From assembly GCF_049650445.1 (NCBI RefSeq), contig NZ_JBASAD010000028.1, positions 1 to 27,936 on the forward strand: a stretch of 27,936 nt of DNA, read 5' to 3'. The stretch is from Castellaniella sp049650445 (GTDB lineage: Bacteria > Pseudomonadota > Gammaproteobacteria > Burkholderiales > Burkholderiaceae_B). Shown here in pieces: positions 7,465 to 14,212 of the stretch; position 1 is the first letter of the stretch; each line of letters opens with the position of its first letter. The translations under genes were made by a program, and so were the position numbers. Below the pieces are notes generated by a model that was given only the letters and a program-made list of their open reading frames with translations, searched no databases and was not told the DNA's origin.

Positions 7465-8646
7465 ATGCAAGACATCGTCATCGTTGAGGCCTGCCGCACC
7501 GCCGTCGGGGATTTCGGCGGCGGGCTCAAGGACATCGCCCCCTGCGAACTGGGAGAGCGCGTGGTGCGCGCCGTGCTGCAGCGCGCGGGCGTAGCGGCGG
7601 ATGACGTCGGCCATGTCGTCTTCGGCCATGTCATCAACACCGAACCGCGTGACATGTACCTGTCGCGCGTGGCGGCCCTGAACGCGGGCATCCCCCAGGC
7701 CGTACCGGCCTTCAACGTCAACCGCTTGTGCGGTTCCGGCCTGCAGGCCATCGTATCCGCCGCTCAGGTGCTGATGCTGGGCGATGCCGAGGTCGCGATC
7801 GGCGCCGGCGCCGAAAGCATGAGCCGCGCGCCTTATGTGGCGGTCGGCCAGCGCTGGGGTTCGCGCATGGGCGACTCGCGCCTGGTGGACATGATGACGG
7901 GTGCCCTGTCTTGCCCGTTCGAGCACTACCACATGGGCGTGACCGCCGAGAACGTGGCGCGGAAATACGCCATCAGCCGCGAGGACCAGGACGCGCTGGC
8001 GCTGGAATCGCACCGCCGTGCGGCGCACGCCATCGAGCAGGGGTACTTCAAGTCGCAGATCGTGCCGGTGACGCAAAAGACCCGCAAGGGCGAGATCGTG
8101 TTCGAACAGGATGAACACGTGCGTTTCGACGCCAGCCCGGACAGCTTCAACAAGCTGAAACCCGTCTTCGCCAAGGAAAACGGCACTGTGACGGCGGGCA
8201 ACGCCTCCGGCCTGAACGACGGTGCGGCCGCCGTGCTGCTGATGACCGAACAGGCTGCCCGTGCCCGTGGCCTGACCCCCATGGCGCGGCTGGTGTCCTA
8301 CGGTCATGCGGGCGTGGACCCCCAGTACATGGGCATCGGCCCGGTGCCGGCCACGCGTGCCGCCCTGGCGCGCGCCGGCCTGACCCTGGACCAGATCGAC
8401 GTGATCGAAGCCAACGAGGCCTTTGCCGCCCAGGCCTGCGCGGTGTCCCGCGAACTGGGCTTCGACCCGGCCAAGGTCAATCCCAATGGCAGCGGTATCG
8501 GTCTGGGGCACCCGATCGGTGCCACGGGCGCCCTGATCACGGTCAAGGCCCTGCACGAACTGCGGCGCGTCCAGGGCCGTCATGCGCTGGTCACCATGTG
8601 CATCGGTGGCGGGCAGGGGATCGCCGCCATCTTCGAACGCCTGTAG
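7465..8646 (+). CDS. bktB: Acetyl-CoA acetyltransferase / beta-ketothiolase, BktB-like
   Basis: A 393-aa thiolase that condenses or cleaves 3-ketoacyl-CoA using coenzyme A. The nucleophile is Cys89 (NRLCGSGLQAI), with His349 (GLGHPIGATG) and Cys379 (MCIGGGQG) as the other catalytic residues. These sit one position before the Cys90/His350/Cys380 numbering reported for Cupriavidus BktB. The loop CPFEHYHMGVTAENVA also resembles BktB, so short- to medium-chain 3-ketoacyl-CoA is a plausible substrate. Roles in PHA precursor supply or acid degradation cannot be separated from sequence. ATG 7465 has TTGGAG 7-12 nt upstream; an open frame extends further upstream but overlaps cheV. The next gene starts 3 nt after the stop. 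Confidence 0.92.
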   Translation: MQDIVIVEACRTAVGDFGGGLKDIAPCELGERVVRAVLQRAGVAADDVGHVVFGHVINTEPRDMYLSRVAALNAGIPQAVPAFNVNRLCGSGLQAIVSAAQVLMLGDAEVAIGAGAESMSRAPYVAVGQRWGSRMGDSRLVDMMTGALSCPFEHYHMGVTAENVARKYAISREDQDALALESHRRAAHAIEQGYFKSQIVPVTQKTRKGEIVFEQDEHVRFDASPDSFNKLKPVFAKENGTVTAGNASGLNDGAAAVLLMTEQAARARGLTPMARLVSYGHAGVDPQYMGIGPVPATRAALARAGLTLDQIDVIEANEAFAAQACAVSRELGFDPAKVNPNGSGIGLGHPIGATGALITVKALHELRRVQGRHALVTMCIGGGQGIAAIFERL

Positions 8647-8649
8647 GCC

Positions 8650-9420
8650 GTGGCACGTTCGCGCGCTGACCGGGACGCCCGGCAGGCGGCCATCGAGGCC
8701 GACCTGCCGACGCTGTCCGAAGAATACGGCATCCGCTACCTGCACTTCGATTCGGAATGGATTCAGGGCGCGATGCGGATCGCCCGGCCGTCCGAACTGG
8801 TGCTGGCCTATACCCAGCAGATGATGGCCTGGCTGCTGTTCGCCTCCGCCGGCACGCGCGACCGCGTCGGCATCCTGGGGCTGGGGGCGGGCTCGCTGCT
8901 GCGCTTTACCTTGCGGCACACCCGGTCCTCGGTGGACACGGTCGAACGCAATCCGGCCGTCACGTCCCTCTGCCAGGCATTTTTCCGCTTGCCGGGTAGT
9001 GCACGTTCCGTCATCGATCACGCCGACGCGCGCGACTGGGTGGCCGAGCCGGGCAGGGCGGGGCGCTATCGGGCCCTGATGGTGGACCTGTACGACAGCC
9101 GGGCCGAAGGCCCCGTATGTGGCGATCCCGCGTTTTACCGGGACTGCTGCCGAGTCCTGGACGAGCCGGGCGTGATGAGCGTGAACCTGTTCGGCAACCA
9201 CGAAAGTTTTGAGGAAAACCTGCGCGGCATCCGTGCCGCCTTCGACGGGCGCGTGCTGTGCCTGCCGGAGGTCGACGAGGGCAATACGGTGGTCCTGGCC
9301 TTCAAGGGCGATGCCCTGGACCTGTCACGCCAGGCTTTGCTGGATCGGGCGGAGCAACTGGAATCGCGCACCGGTCTGCCGGCCCGGCGCTGGGCGCGTT
9401 CGCTGCTGGCTGGGGGGTGA
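8650..9420 (+). CDS. Spermidine synthase-fold protein (probably not a true SpeE)
   Basis: A 256-aa cytoplasmic protein of the polyamine aminopropyltransferase/SAM-methyltransferase fold. ELVLAYTQQMMAWLLF aligns with the E-F-x-Y-H-E-M region of SpeE. ILGLGAGSLLRF is the nucleotide-binding loop, VERNP the acidic residue after strand 2, and MVDLYDSRAEG the D-x-x-D region. The usual GGGDGG loop is replaced by GLGAGS and the Pro after D-x-x-D is missing, so residues needed for decarboxy-SAM/putrescine chemistry are altered. No speD lies nearby. The start is GTG 8650, 3 nt after the thiolase stop; the SD is weak, suggesting coupling. No obvious terminator follows. Activity is unknown; only the fold is secure. 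Confidence 0.8.
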   Translation: MARSRADRDARQAAIEADLPTLSEEYGIRYLHFDSEWIQGAMRIARPSELVLAYTQQMMAWLLFASAGTRDRVGILGLGAGSLLRFTLRHTRSSVDTVERNPAVTSLCQAFFRLPGSARSVIDHADARDWVAEPGRAGRYRALMVDLYDSRAEGPVCGDPAFYRDCCRVLDEPGVMSVNLFGNHESFEENLRGIRAAFDGRVLCLPEVDEGNTVVLAFKGDALDLSRQALLDRAEQLESRTGLPARRWARSLLAGG

Positions 9421-9464
9421 CGGGCCGGTTTTTCGCCTTGAGCTTCAGACTTGAGTTCAGGCAT

Positions 9465-9493
9465 TTGACAGGCTGCGAAATCCCCCCTAAAAT
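9465..9493 (+). promoter_or_regulatory. Strong sigma-70 promoter of tRNA-Val
   Basis: A perfect TTGACA (9465-9470) and TAAAAT (9488-9493) are separated by exactly 17 nt. Transcription would start near 9500, about 9 nt before the mature tRNA. Confidence 0.85.
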
Positions 9494-9508
9494 TCCGTTC
9501 TTTCCTGA

Positions 9509-9585
9509 AGGCGGTTAGCTCAGTTGGTTAGAGCGCTACGTTGACATCGTAGAGGTCGCTGGTTCGAATCCAGTACTGCCTACCA
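9509..9585 (+). tRNA. tRNA-Val (anticodon GAC)
   Basis: A 77-nt cloverleaf. The acceptor stem AGGCGGT/ACTGCCT has one G-U pair. The D arm is GCTC/GAGC, the anticodon stem CTACG/CGTAG with loop TTGACAT, and the variable loop has 5 nt. The T arm is GCTGG/CCAGT with loop TTCGAAT, followed by A and an encoded CCA. Anticodon GAC (9543-9545) reads GUC and GUU. It has its own promoter and is followed by a terminator, so it is a single-gene unit. Confidence 0.97.
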
Positions 9586-9615
9586 AATACCGGAAGTGAT
9601 CGGGCACGTCCCGCG

Positions 9616-9650
9616 AAAAAGCCGCGCAATCGATGGATGCGCGGCTTTTT
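9616..9650. terminator. Bidirectional terminator after tRNA-Val
   Basis: AAAAA, an 8-bp stem GCCGCGCA/TGCGCGGC (9621-9628, 9638-9645) with a 9-nt loop, then TTTTT. The A and T tracts extend the stem and give a U-run in both directions. It lies 30 nt after the CCA end. Confidence 0.9.
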
Positions 9651-9722
9651 GCTGTTTTGCAACAATCCTCGCCGCAGCAGGGCATCCGGCCGTGCCGAAT
9701 CCGGTGCCTTTCTCGTATCAAA

Positions 9723-9751
9723 TTGATTGTTGACCGCCCGATTGCTACACT
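9723..9751 (+). promoter_or_regulatory. Sigma-70 promoter of thrS
   Basis: TTGATT (9723-9728) and TACACT (9746-9751) with a 17-nt spacer. It predicts a leader of about 88 nt before the thrS ATG. Confidence 0.65.
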
Positions 9752-9803
9752 TGGCAGGTTCCCTCCTGCACGGAAAATTCAGGCTTATTCAGGCTCTTTA
9801 TCG

Positions 9804-9821
9804 ACGCGGCGCAGGCCGCGT
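9804..9821 (+). promoter_or_regulatory. Hairpin in the thrS leader
   Basis: A perfect 7-bp stem ACGCGGC/GCCGCGT with loop GCAG, followed by a T-rich stretch (TTTCGCATTTT), ends 24 nt before the thrS start. It could be a translational operator, as in E. coli thrS where ThrRS binds tRNA-like leader arms, or a weak attenuator. No Thr-specific anticodon mimic was clearly identified. Confidence 0.4.
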
Positions 9822-9845
9822 TTCGCATTTTCAGGACACGCTTAC

Positions 9846-11792
9846 ATGGTTTGCATCACCCTTCCCGACGGTACGCAGCGCACGTTCGAACACCCCGTTT
9901 CCGTGCACGAGGTCGCGCGCTCCATCGGGACCGGACTGGGCAAGGCGGCGCTGGCGGGCAGGCTGACCGTGAACGGGCAACCGGAGCGGCTGGTGGACGC
10001 CAGCCATGTGATCGACCAGGATGCGGGGCTGAGCATCGTCACCGACAAGGACCCCGAGGGCCTGGACCTGATCCGCCACTCGACGGCGCACCTGCTGGCC
10101 TATGCGGTCAAGACTCTGTTTCCCGACGCCCAGGTCACCATTGGCCCGGTGATCGACAATGGCTTCTATTACGATTTCTCGTACAAGCGCGCGTTCACGC
10201 CCGAAGACCTGGCCGCCATCGAAAAAAAGATGGCCGAACTGGCGCGCCGCGACGAAGCCGTCACGCGCGAGGAATGGGACCGCGACGAGGCCGTGAAGTT
10301 CTTCCGTGGCATCGGCGAGGCCTACAAGGCCGAGATCATTGCCTCGATCCCCACCAACGAAAAGATCAGCCTGTACCGCGAGGGCGATTTCATCGACCTG
10401 TGCCGCGGCCCGCACGTGCCGTCCACCGGCCGCCTGCGGGTGTTCAAGCTGATGAAAGTTGCCGGGGCCTACTGGCGCGGCGACAGCAACAACGAAATGC
10501 TGCAGCGCATTTATGGCACCGCCTGGGCCCGCAAGGAAGACCAGGACGCCTACCTGCACATGCTCGAACAGGCCGAGTTGCGCGATCACCGCCGCATCGG
10601 CCGCGAACTGGACCTGTTCCACTTCCAGGAAGAGGCTCCGGGCCTGATCTTCTGGCACCCCAAGGGCTGGACGGTCTGGCAGCAGGTCGAGCAATACATG
10701 CGTCAGGTGTACCAGGACAACGGCTACCAGGAAGTCAAGGCGCCGCAGATTCTGGATCTGTCCCTGTGGAAGAAAACCGGCCACTGGGACAACTACCAGG
10801 AAAACATGTTCACGACGGAATCCGAAAACCGCGTGTATGGCCTCAAGCCCATGAACTGCCCGGGCCACGTGCAGATCTTCAACGCCGGCCTGCATTCCTA
10901 CCGTGAACTGCCGCTGCGCTACGGCGAATTCGGCCAGTGCCACCGCAACGAGCCCTCCGGTTCGCTGCACGGCATGATGCGCGTGCGCGGCTTCACCCAG
11001 GACGACGGCCACATCTTCTGCACCGAAGACCAGCTCCAGGCCGAATGCGCCGATTTCACACGGCTGCTGCAAAAGGTCTACGCCGACTTCGGCTTTACAG
11101 AGATCCTGTACAAGGTCGCCACCCGCCCTGAAAAACGCATCGGCGCCGACGAGGTCTGGGACAAGGCCGAGCGTGCCCTGATGGACAGTCTGGATCTGTC
11201 TCATTGCGAGTACGAGGTGTCGGAAGGCGAGGGCGCTTTCTACGGCCCGAAGATCGAATACACCCTGAAGGACGCCATTGGCCGCCATTGGCAGTGCGGC
11301 ACCATCCAGGTGGACTTTTCCATGCCGCAGCGCCTGGGGGCCGAATACGTCGATGCCCAGGATCAGCGCCGTACGCCGGTGATGCTGCATCGGGCCATTC
11401 TGGGTTCTCTGGAGCGCTTTATCGGCATGCTGATCGAAAACCACGCCGGGGCGCTGCCCGCCTGGCTGGCGCCGCAGCATGCCGTGGTCTGTTGTATCTC
11501 CGACAGTTCCGCCGCCTATGCCGAGCAGCTTGCCCGCGACCTGAAGCAACAGGGTCTGCGCGTGTCCGCCGACGTGCGGGGCGAAAAGATCACTCGTAAA
11601 ATCCGCGAACATAGCCTGCAGAAAATCCCGTATATTCTGGTCGTCGGCGACAAGGAACGCGAATCCGGCGCCGTATCCGTACGTGGGCGCGGCAATCAGG
11701 ATCTGGGCTCGATGCCGGTGGCGGATTTCACCGCCCGGCTGAAGCACGAAATCTCGACCCGTCAGCAGGGGACCGAATCGGCGCAGGCCTGA
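9846..11792 (+). CDS. thrS: Threonine--tRNA ligase
   Basis: A 648-aa class II aminoacyl-tRNA synthetase charging tRNA-Thr. The TGS domain spans about residues 1-62. The editing domain has His78 and His82 (HSTAH) and the CRGPH motif. The catalytic core has the zinc ligand Cys338 in MNCPGH and motif 2 around FGQCHRNEPSG. The C-terminal anticodon-binding domain contains RVSADVRGEKITRKIREH. Length matches the bacterial family. ATG 9846 has AGGA about 10 nt upstream; an open frame extends to 9633 but crosses the promoter and terminator. infC follows after 37 nt, so the two are probably co-transcribed. Confidence 0.97.
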   Translation: MVCITLPDGTQRTFEHPVSVHEVARSIGTGLGKAALAGRLTVNGQPERLVDASHVIDQDAGLSIVTDKDPEGLDLIRHSTAHLLAYAVKTLFPDAQVTIGPVIDNGFYYDFSYKRAFTPEDLAAIEKKMAELARRDEAVTREEWDRDEAVKFFRGIGEAYKAEIIASIPTNEKISLYREGDFIDLCRGPHVPSTGRLRVFKLMKVAGAYWRGDSNNEMLQRIYGTAWARKEDQDAYLHMLEQAELRDHRRIGRELDLFHFQEEAPGLIFWHPKGWTVWQQVEQYMRQVYQDNGYQEVKAPQILDLSLWKKTGHWDNYQENMFTTESENRVYGLKPMNCPGHVQIFNAGLHSYRELPLRYGEFGQCHRNEPSGSLHGMMRVRGFTQDDGHIFCTEDQLQAECADFTRLLQKVYADFGFTEILYKVATRPEKRIGADEVWDKAERALMDSLDLSHCEYEVSEGEGAFYGPKIEYTLKDAIGRHWQCGTIQVDFSMPQRLGAEYVDAQDQRRTPVMLHRAILGSLERFIGMLIENHAGALPAWLAPQHAVVCCISDSSAAYAEQLARDLKQQGLRVSADVRGEKITRKIREHSLQKIPYILVVGDKERESGAVSVRGRGNQDLGSMPVADFTARLKHEISTRQQGTESAQA

Positions 11793-11816
11793 TTTCTCCC
11801 TTTTTTATCAACTCAC

Positions 11817-11832
11817 AGGAGTTTTAGACATC
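11817..11832 (+). promoter_or_regulatory. Ribosome binding site and rare ATC start codon of infC
   Basis: AGGAG (11817-11821) lies 8 nt before an in-frame ATC (11830-11832). No ATG, GTG or TTG is available at a usable distance. In E. coli, infC starts at AUU, and IF3 discriminates against such codons and so represses its own synthesis. The ATC here fits the same scheme. Confidence 0.85.
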
Positions 11833-12369
11833 GCAACCGAAAAGAAACACCGCGTCAACGGTGAGATCCGCATCCACGAAGTCCGTCTGATCGGCGTGGA
11901 AGGTGAACAACTGGGTATCGTCCGTACAGCCGATGCCTTGGTCATGGCCGAGCAGAACGACGTCGATCTGGTCGAAATCGCTCCCACGGCCAGCCCCCCG
12001 GTTTGTCGCCTGATGGACTACGGCAAGTTCAAGTACCAGGAACAGAAGCGCCAGGCCGAGGCCCGTTCCCGCCAGAAGGTCATCCAGGTCAAGGAAGTCA
12101 AGTTCCGCCCGGGCACCGACGAAGGCGACTACCAGGTGAAGCTGCGCAATCTGCGCCGCTTCCTCGAGGACGGTGACAAGGCCAAGGTCACGCTGCGTTT
12201 CCGCGGCCGTGAAATGGCCCACCAGGAACTGGGCATGCGTGTGCTCGAACGGGTGCGCGATGACCTGGGCGAACTGGTGCTGGTCGAGGCCATGCCCAAG
12301 CTCGAAGGCCGTCAGATGGTGATGGTGCTGGCGCCGCGCAAGAAGGCCGGCAAGGGCGATGCGGCCTGA
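11830..12369 (+). CDS. infC: Translation initiation factor IF-3
   Basis: A 179-aa cytoplasmic factor that binds the 30S subunit, keeps it apart from 50S and checks start-codon pairing. After the start it reads ATEKKHRVNGEIR, aligning with RPNRINGEIR of E. coli IF3. The N-domain contains LVEIAPTASPPVCRLMDYGKF, the linker is Lys/Arg-rich, and the C-domain contains IQVKEVKFRPGTDEGDY, FRGREMAHQELG and EGRQMVMVLAPRK. The first GTG in frame (11896) would delete the conserved N-terminus, so the ATC start with its ideal SD is chosen. rpmI and rplT, which normally follow, are 10.5 kb downstream. A palindrome lies right after the stop. Confidence 0.95.
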   Translation: MATEKKHRVNGEIRIHEVRLIGVEGEQLGIVRTADALVMAEQNDVDLVEIAPTASPPVCRLMDYGKFKYQEQKRQAEARSRQKVIQVKEVKFRPGTDEGDYQVKLRNLRRFLEDGDKAKVTLRFRGREMAHQELGMRVLERVRDDLGELVLVEAMPKLEGRQMVMVLAPRKKAGKGDAA

Positions 12370-12381
12370 TTGCGACTTCTG

Positions 12382-12407
12382 ACCTCGCCGCTTGCAAGCG
12401 GCGAGGT
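12382..12407. repeat. 26-bp perfect palindrome after infC
   Basis: Two 13-nt perfect half-sites (ACCTCGCCGCTTG and its complement) meet without a spacer; as RNA this gives an 11-bp stem with a TGCA loop. There is no T-run after it, so it is at best a weak or Rho-assisted terminator. It lies 12 nt after the infC stop, exactly where the usual infC-rpmI order is broken. Confidence 0.7.
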
Positions 12408-12467
12408 GAAGCATTGTTCCGGCTGGAGAAATCCCAGCAGGACACCAGTGGTATCACAGAGGCATCC

Positions 12468-13436
12468 ATGCATTTTCTGTTCGTCATCGATCCGCTGCCT
12501 GCCCTGAAGGCCTGGAAGGATTCCTCGGTCGCCATCATGCGCAGCCTGACGGCGCAAGGGCATGAATTCAGCTTCGCCACGATGGGCGACCTGTACATCC
12601 AGGAAGGCCGTGTGCGGGTTGCGGCCACGGCGATGCGCTTGCGCGCTGACGCCGACTGGCACGGCCACGCCTGGTGGACGCAAGACGCCGCCCCGCGCGA
12701 ATGCGCGCTGGCCGACTTCGACGGCGTGCTGATGCGCAAGGACCCGCCCTTCGACATGGAATACGTCTACGCGACGCATCTGTTCGATTATGCGGCGGCT
12801 CAGGGCGCGCGCGTGTTCAACGCCGGATCGGCCATCCGCAACCATCCGGAAAAGCTCGCCATCACCGAGTTCCCGCAATACACGGCGCCTACGCTGGTCA
12901 GTCGCGACATGGCGCGCTTGCGCGCATTCCAGGCGCAATATGGCGATGTCATCGTCAAGCCTCTGGATGGCATGGGCGGCAGCGGGATTTTCCGCTTGCG
13001 GCCGGACGAACCGAACCTGGGTTCCATCCTGGAGGCCCTGACGGAGCTGGGTGAACGCACCATCATGGCGCAGCGCTACATTCCGGAAATCCGCGATGGC
13101 GACAAGCGCATCCTGATCATCGGCGGCGAGCCGGTGCCCTACGCCCTGGCGCGTGTGCCGCTGCAGGGCGAGACGCGCGGCAATCTGGCCGCCGGCGGGC
13201 GCGGGCGGGCGCAGCCCTTGTCGGCGCGCGACCTGGAACTGGCCCAGGCCGTGGGCAATCGGCTGGCGGGACGCGGCCTGCTGTTGATCGGCCTGGACGT
13301 GATCGGCGACTACATCACCGAGATCAATGTCACCAGCCCCACCTGTTTTGTGGAAATCACCGAGCAGACCGGTTTCGACGTGGCCGGCCGCTTCGTCGAG
13401 GCCCTGGTCCACGCCGTGAGCGCGCACAGTAAATGA
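12468..13436 (+). CDS. gshB: Glutathione synthetase
   Basis: A 322-aa ATP-grasp enzyme joining gamma-glutamylcysteine and glycine, the last step of glutathione synthesis. The N-terminal MHFLFVIDPLPALKAWKDSS matches the GshB start. Further family features are LMRKDPPFDMEYVYAT, the ATP-grasp strand VIVKPLDGMGGSGIF with its flexible glycine loop, MAQRYIPEIRDGDKRILIIGGEPV and the metal-binding EINVTSPT. ATG 12468 has AGAGG about 6 nt upstream. It starts the plus-strand string gshB-EIIA-ptsH-ptsI, a common order in Burkholderiales. The usual upstream partner gshA (glutamate-cysteine ligase) is not in the window. Confidence 0.96.
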   Translation: MHFLFVIDPLPALKAWKDSSVAIMRSLTAQGHEFSFATMGDLYIQEGRVRVAATAMRLRADADWHGHAWWTQDAAPRECALADFDGVLMRKDPPFDMEYVYATHLFDYAAAQGARVFNAGSAIRNHPEKLAITEFPQYTAPTLVSRDMARLRAFQAQYGDVIVKPLDGMGGSGIFRLRPDEPNLGSILEALTELGERTIMAQRYIPEIRDGDKRILIIGGEPVPYALARVPLQGETRGNLAAGGRGRAQPLSARDLELAQAVGNRLAGRGLLLIGLDVIGDYITEINVTSPTCFVEITEQTGFDVAGRFVEALVHAVSAHSK

Positions 13437-13440
13437 GCGC

Positions 13441-13500
13441 GCCCGGCCGCCCCAAGTGCGAATTCCCCCCTGGGGGGACGGCGCGTAGCGCCAAGGGGGC
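13441..13500. repeat. GC-rich palindromic intergenic element
   Basis: The 67-bp gap between gshB and the EIIA gene is filled by nested inverted sequences. CCCCCC-T-GGGGGG and GGCGC-GTA-GCGCC sit side by side, and CCCCCTGG can instead pair with CCAAGGGGG. It ends at the EIIA start region, with AAGGGGG acting as the SD. Elements of this look recur between genes in Bordetella/Achromobacter-type genomes (recollection, not checked). It could slow transcription or stabilise RNA. Confidence 0.5.
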
Positions 13501-13503
13501 AAT

Positions 13504-13917
13504 ATGAACACGCGCATTGCCCTGGTCATGCACGATCCTCTGGGCGCGGCCTTCGAGGCTTGCGCCCGACATGTGCTGGGCCGCATGCCTGACCTGACGG
13601 TCTTCGACATCGTGCCAGATGCCGATCCGCCCGTTCAGACCGCGCGCATCCTGGACTGGATGCGCGCGCACGGATCGGGTGAGCCTGTCCTGATCCTGTG
13701 CGACCTGTACGGCGCGACGCCGTTCAACATCGCCGTCCAGGCCCAGCGCCAGGCGCTGGAGGATGGCTACGTGGTGCATCTGCTGACCGGCACCAATGCC
13801 TGCATGGTGCTGAAGGCCTTGACAGACCAGCAGGAAAACCCTGAATCTCTCAGTGAGCGCGTACGTCAGGGGGCGTTGCGCGGTATCGTCAATGCCGAAC
13901 CCCCGTGTGATTGTTAG
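13504..13917 (+). CDS. PTS EIIA component, mannose-family type
   Basis: A 137-aa cytoplasmic phosphocarrier. The fold signature is an N-terminal strand IALVMHDPLG with the likely phosphorylated His10, and LILCDLYGATPFNIA matching the D-x-x-G-A-T-P motif of EIIA(Man). Later comes VHLLTGTNACMVLKAL. It receives phosphate from HPr, 12 nt downstream. No EIIB, EIIC or EIID is nearby, so sugar import is unlikely; as in other betaproteobacteria the phosphorylation state is probably used for regulation. The histidine loop reads MHDPLG where many relatives have THxxLG. The C-terminus (EPPCDC) carries two cysteines. The start is supported by the purine-rich AAGGGGG about 6 nt upstream. Confidence 0.88.
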   Translation: MNTRIALVMHDPLGAAFEACARHVLGRMPDLTVFDIVPDADPPVQTARILDWMRAHGSGEPVLILCDLYGATPFNIAVQAQRQALEDGYVVHLLTGTNACMVLKALTDQQENPESLSERVRQGALRGIVNAEPPCDC

Positions 13918-13929
13918 GAACCCGTCTTC

Positions 13930-14199
13930 ATGCCTTCCATCGATCTGGTGATTTCGAACAAACTGGGCTTGCATGCGCGCGCGGCGGCCAAGCTGACCCA
14001 GTTGGCCGGGCGCTATCGCAGCGACATCTTCATTTCGCGGGGGGCGCAACGCGTCAACGCCAAGAGCATCATGGGCGTGATGATGCTGGCCGCCGGGCTG
14101 GGCGTCACCGTCAAGATCGACGCTCAGGGCGAGGACGAAGCCCAGGCCCTGACCGATATCCGGGCCTTGTTCGAGGGCCGCTTCGGAGAAGCCGAATAG
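13930..14199 (+). CDS. ptsH: Phosphocarrier protein HPr
   Basis: An 89-aa PTS phosphocarrier. His15 in LGLHARAA takes phosphate from EI and passes it on, here presumably to the EIIA encoded just upstream. Ser46 in NAKSIMGVMML corresponds to the HPr kinase site, so regulation by HprK is possible. Length and the helix-strand pattern are normal for the family. It is 12 nt after the EIIA stop and 13 nt before ptsI, clearly one operon. Confidence 0.96.
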   Translation: MPSIDLVISNKLGLHARAAAKLTQLAGRYRSDIFISRGAQRVNAKSIMGVMMLAAGLGVTVKIDAQGEDEAQALTDIRALFEGRFGEAE

Positions 14200-14212
14200 G
14201 GCTTTATCCCGC

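Noticed and set aside
7300..9201. 633-codon minus-strand frame over the thiolase and SpeE-like genes
   Set aside because: It lies opposite genes with intact catalytic motifs, and its Gly/Ala/His/Gln-rich composition is typical of antisense frames in GC-rich DNA.
8650..9420. Naming this gene speE
   Set aside because: The GGGDGG substrate loop is not conserved, and no polyamine genes are nearby.
9752..9845. T-box riboswitch upstream of thrS
   Set aside because: The leader is too short and lacks the T-box sequence; the group also does not normally use T-boxes for thrS.
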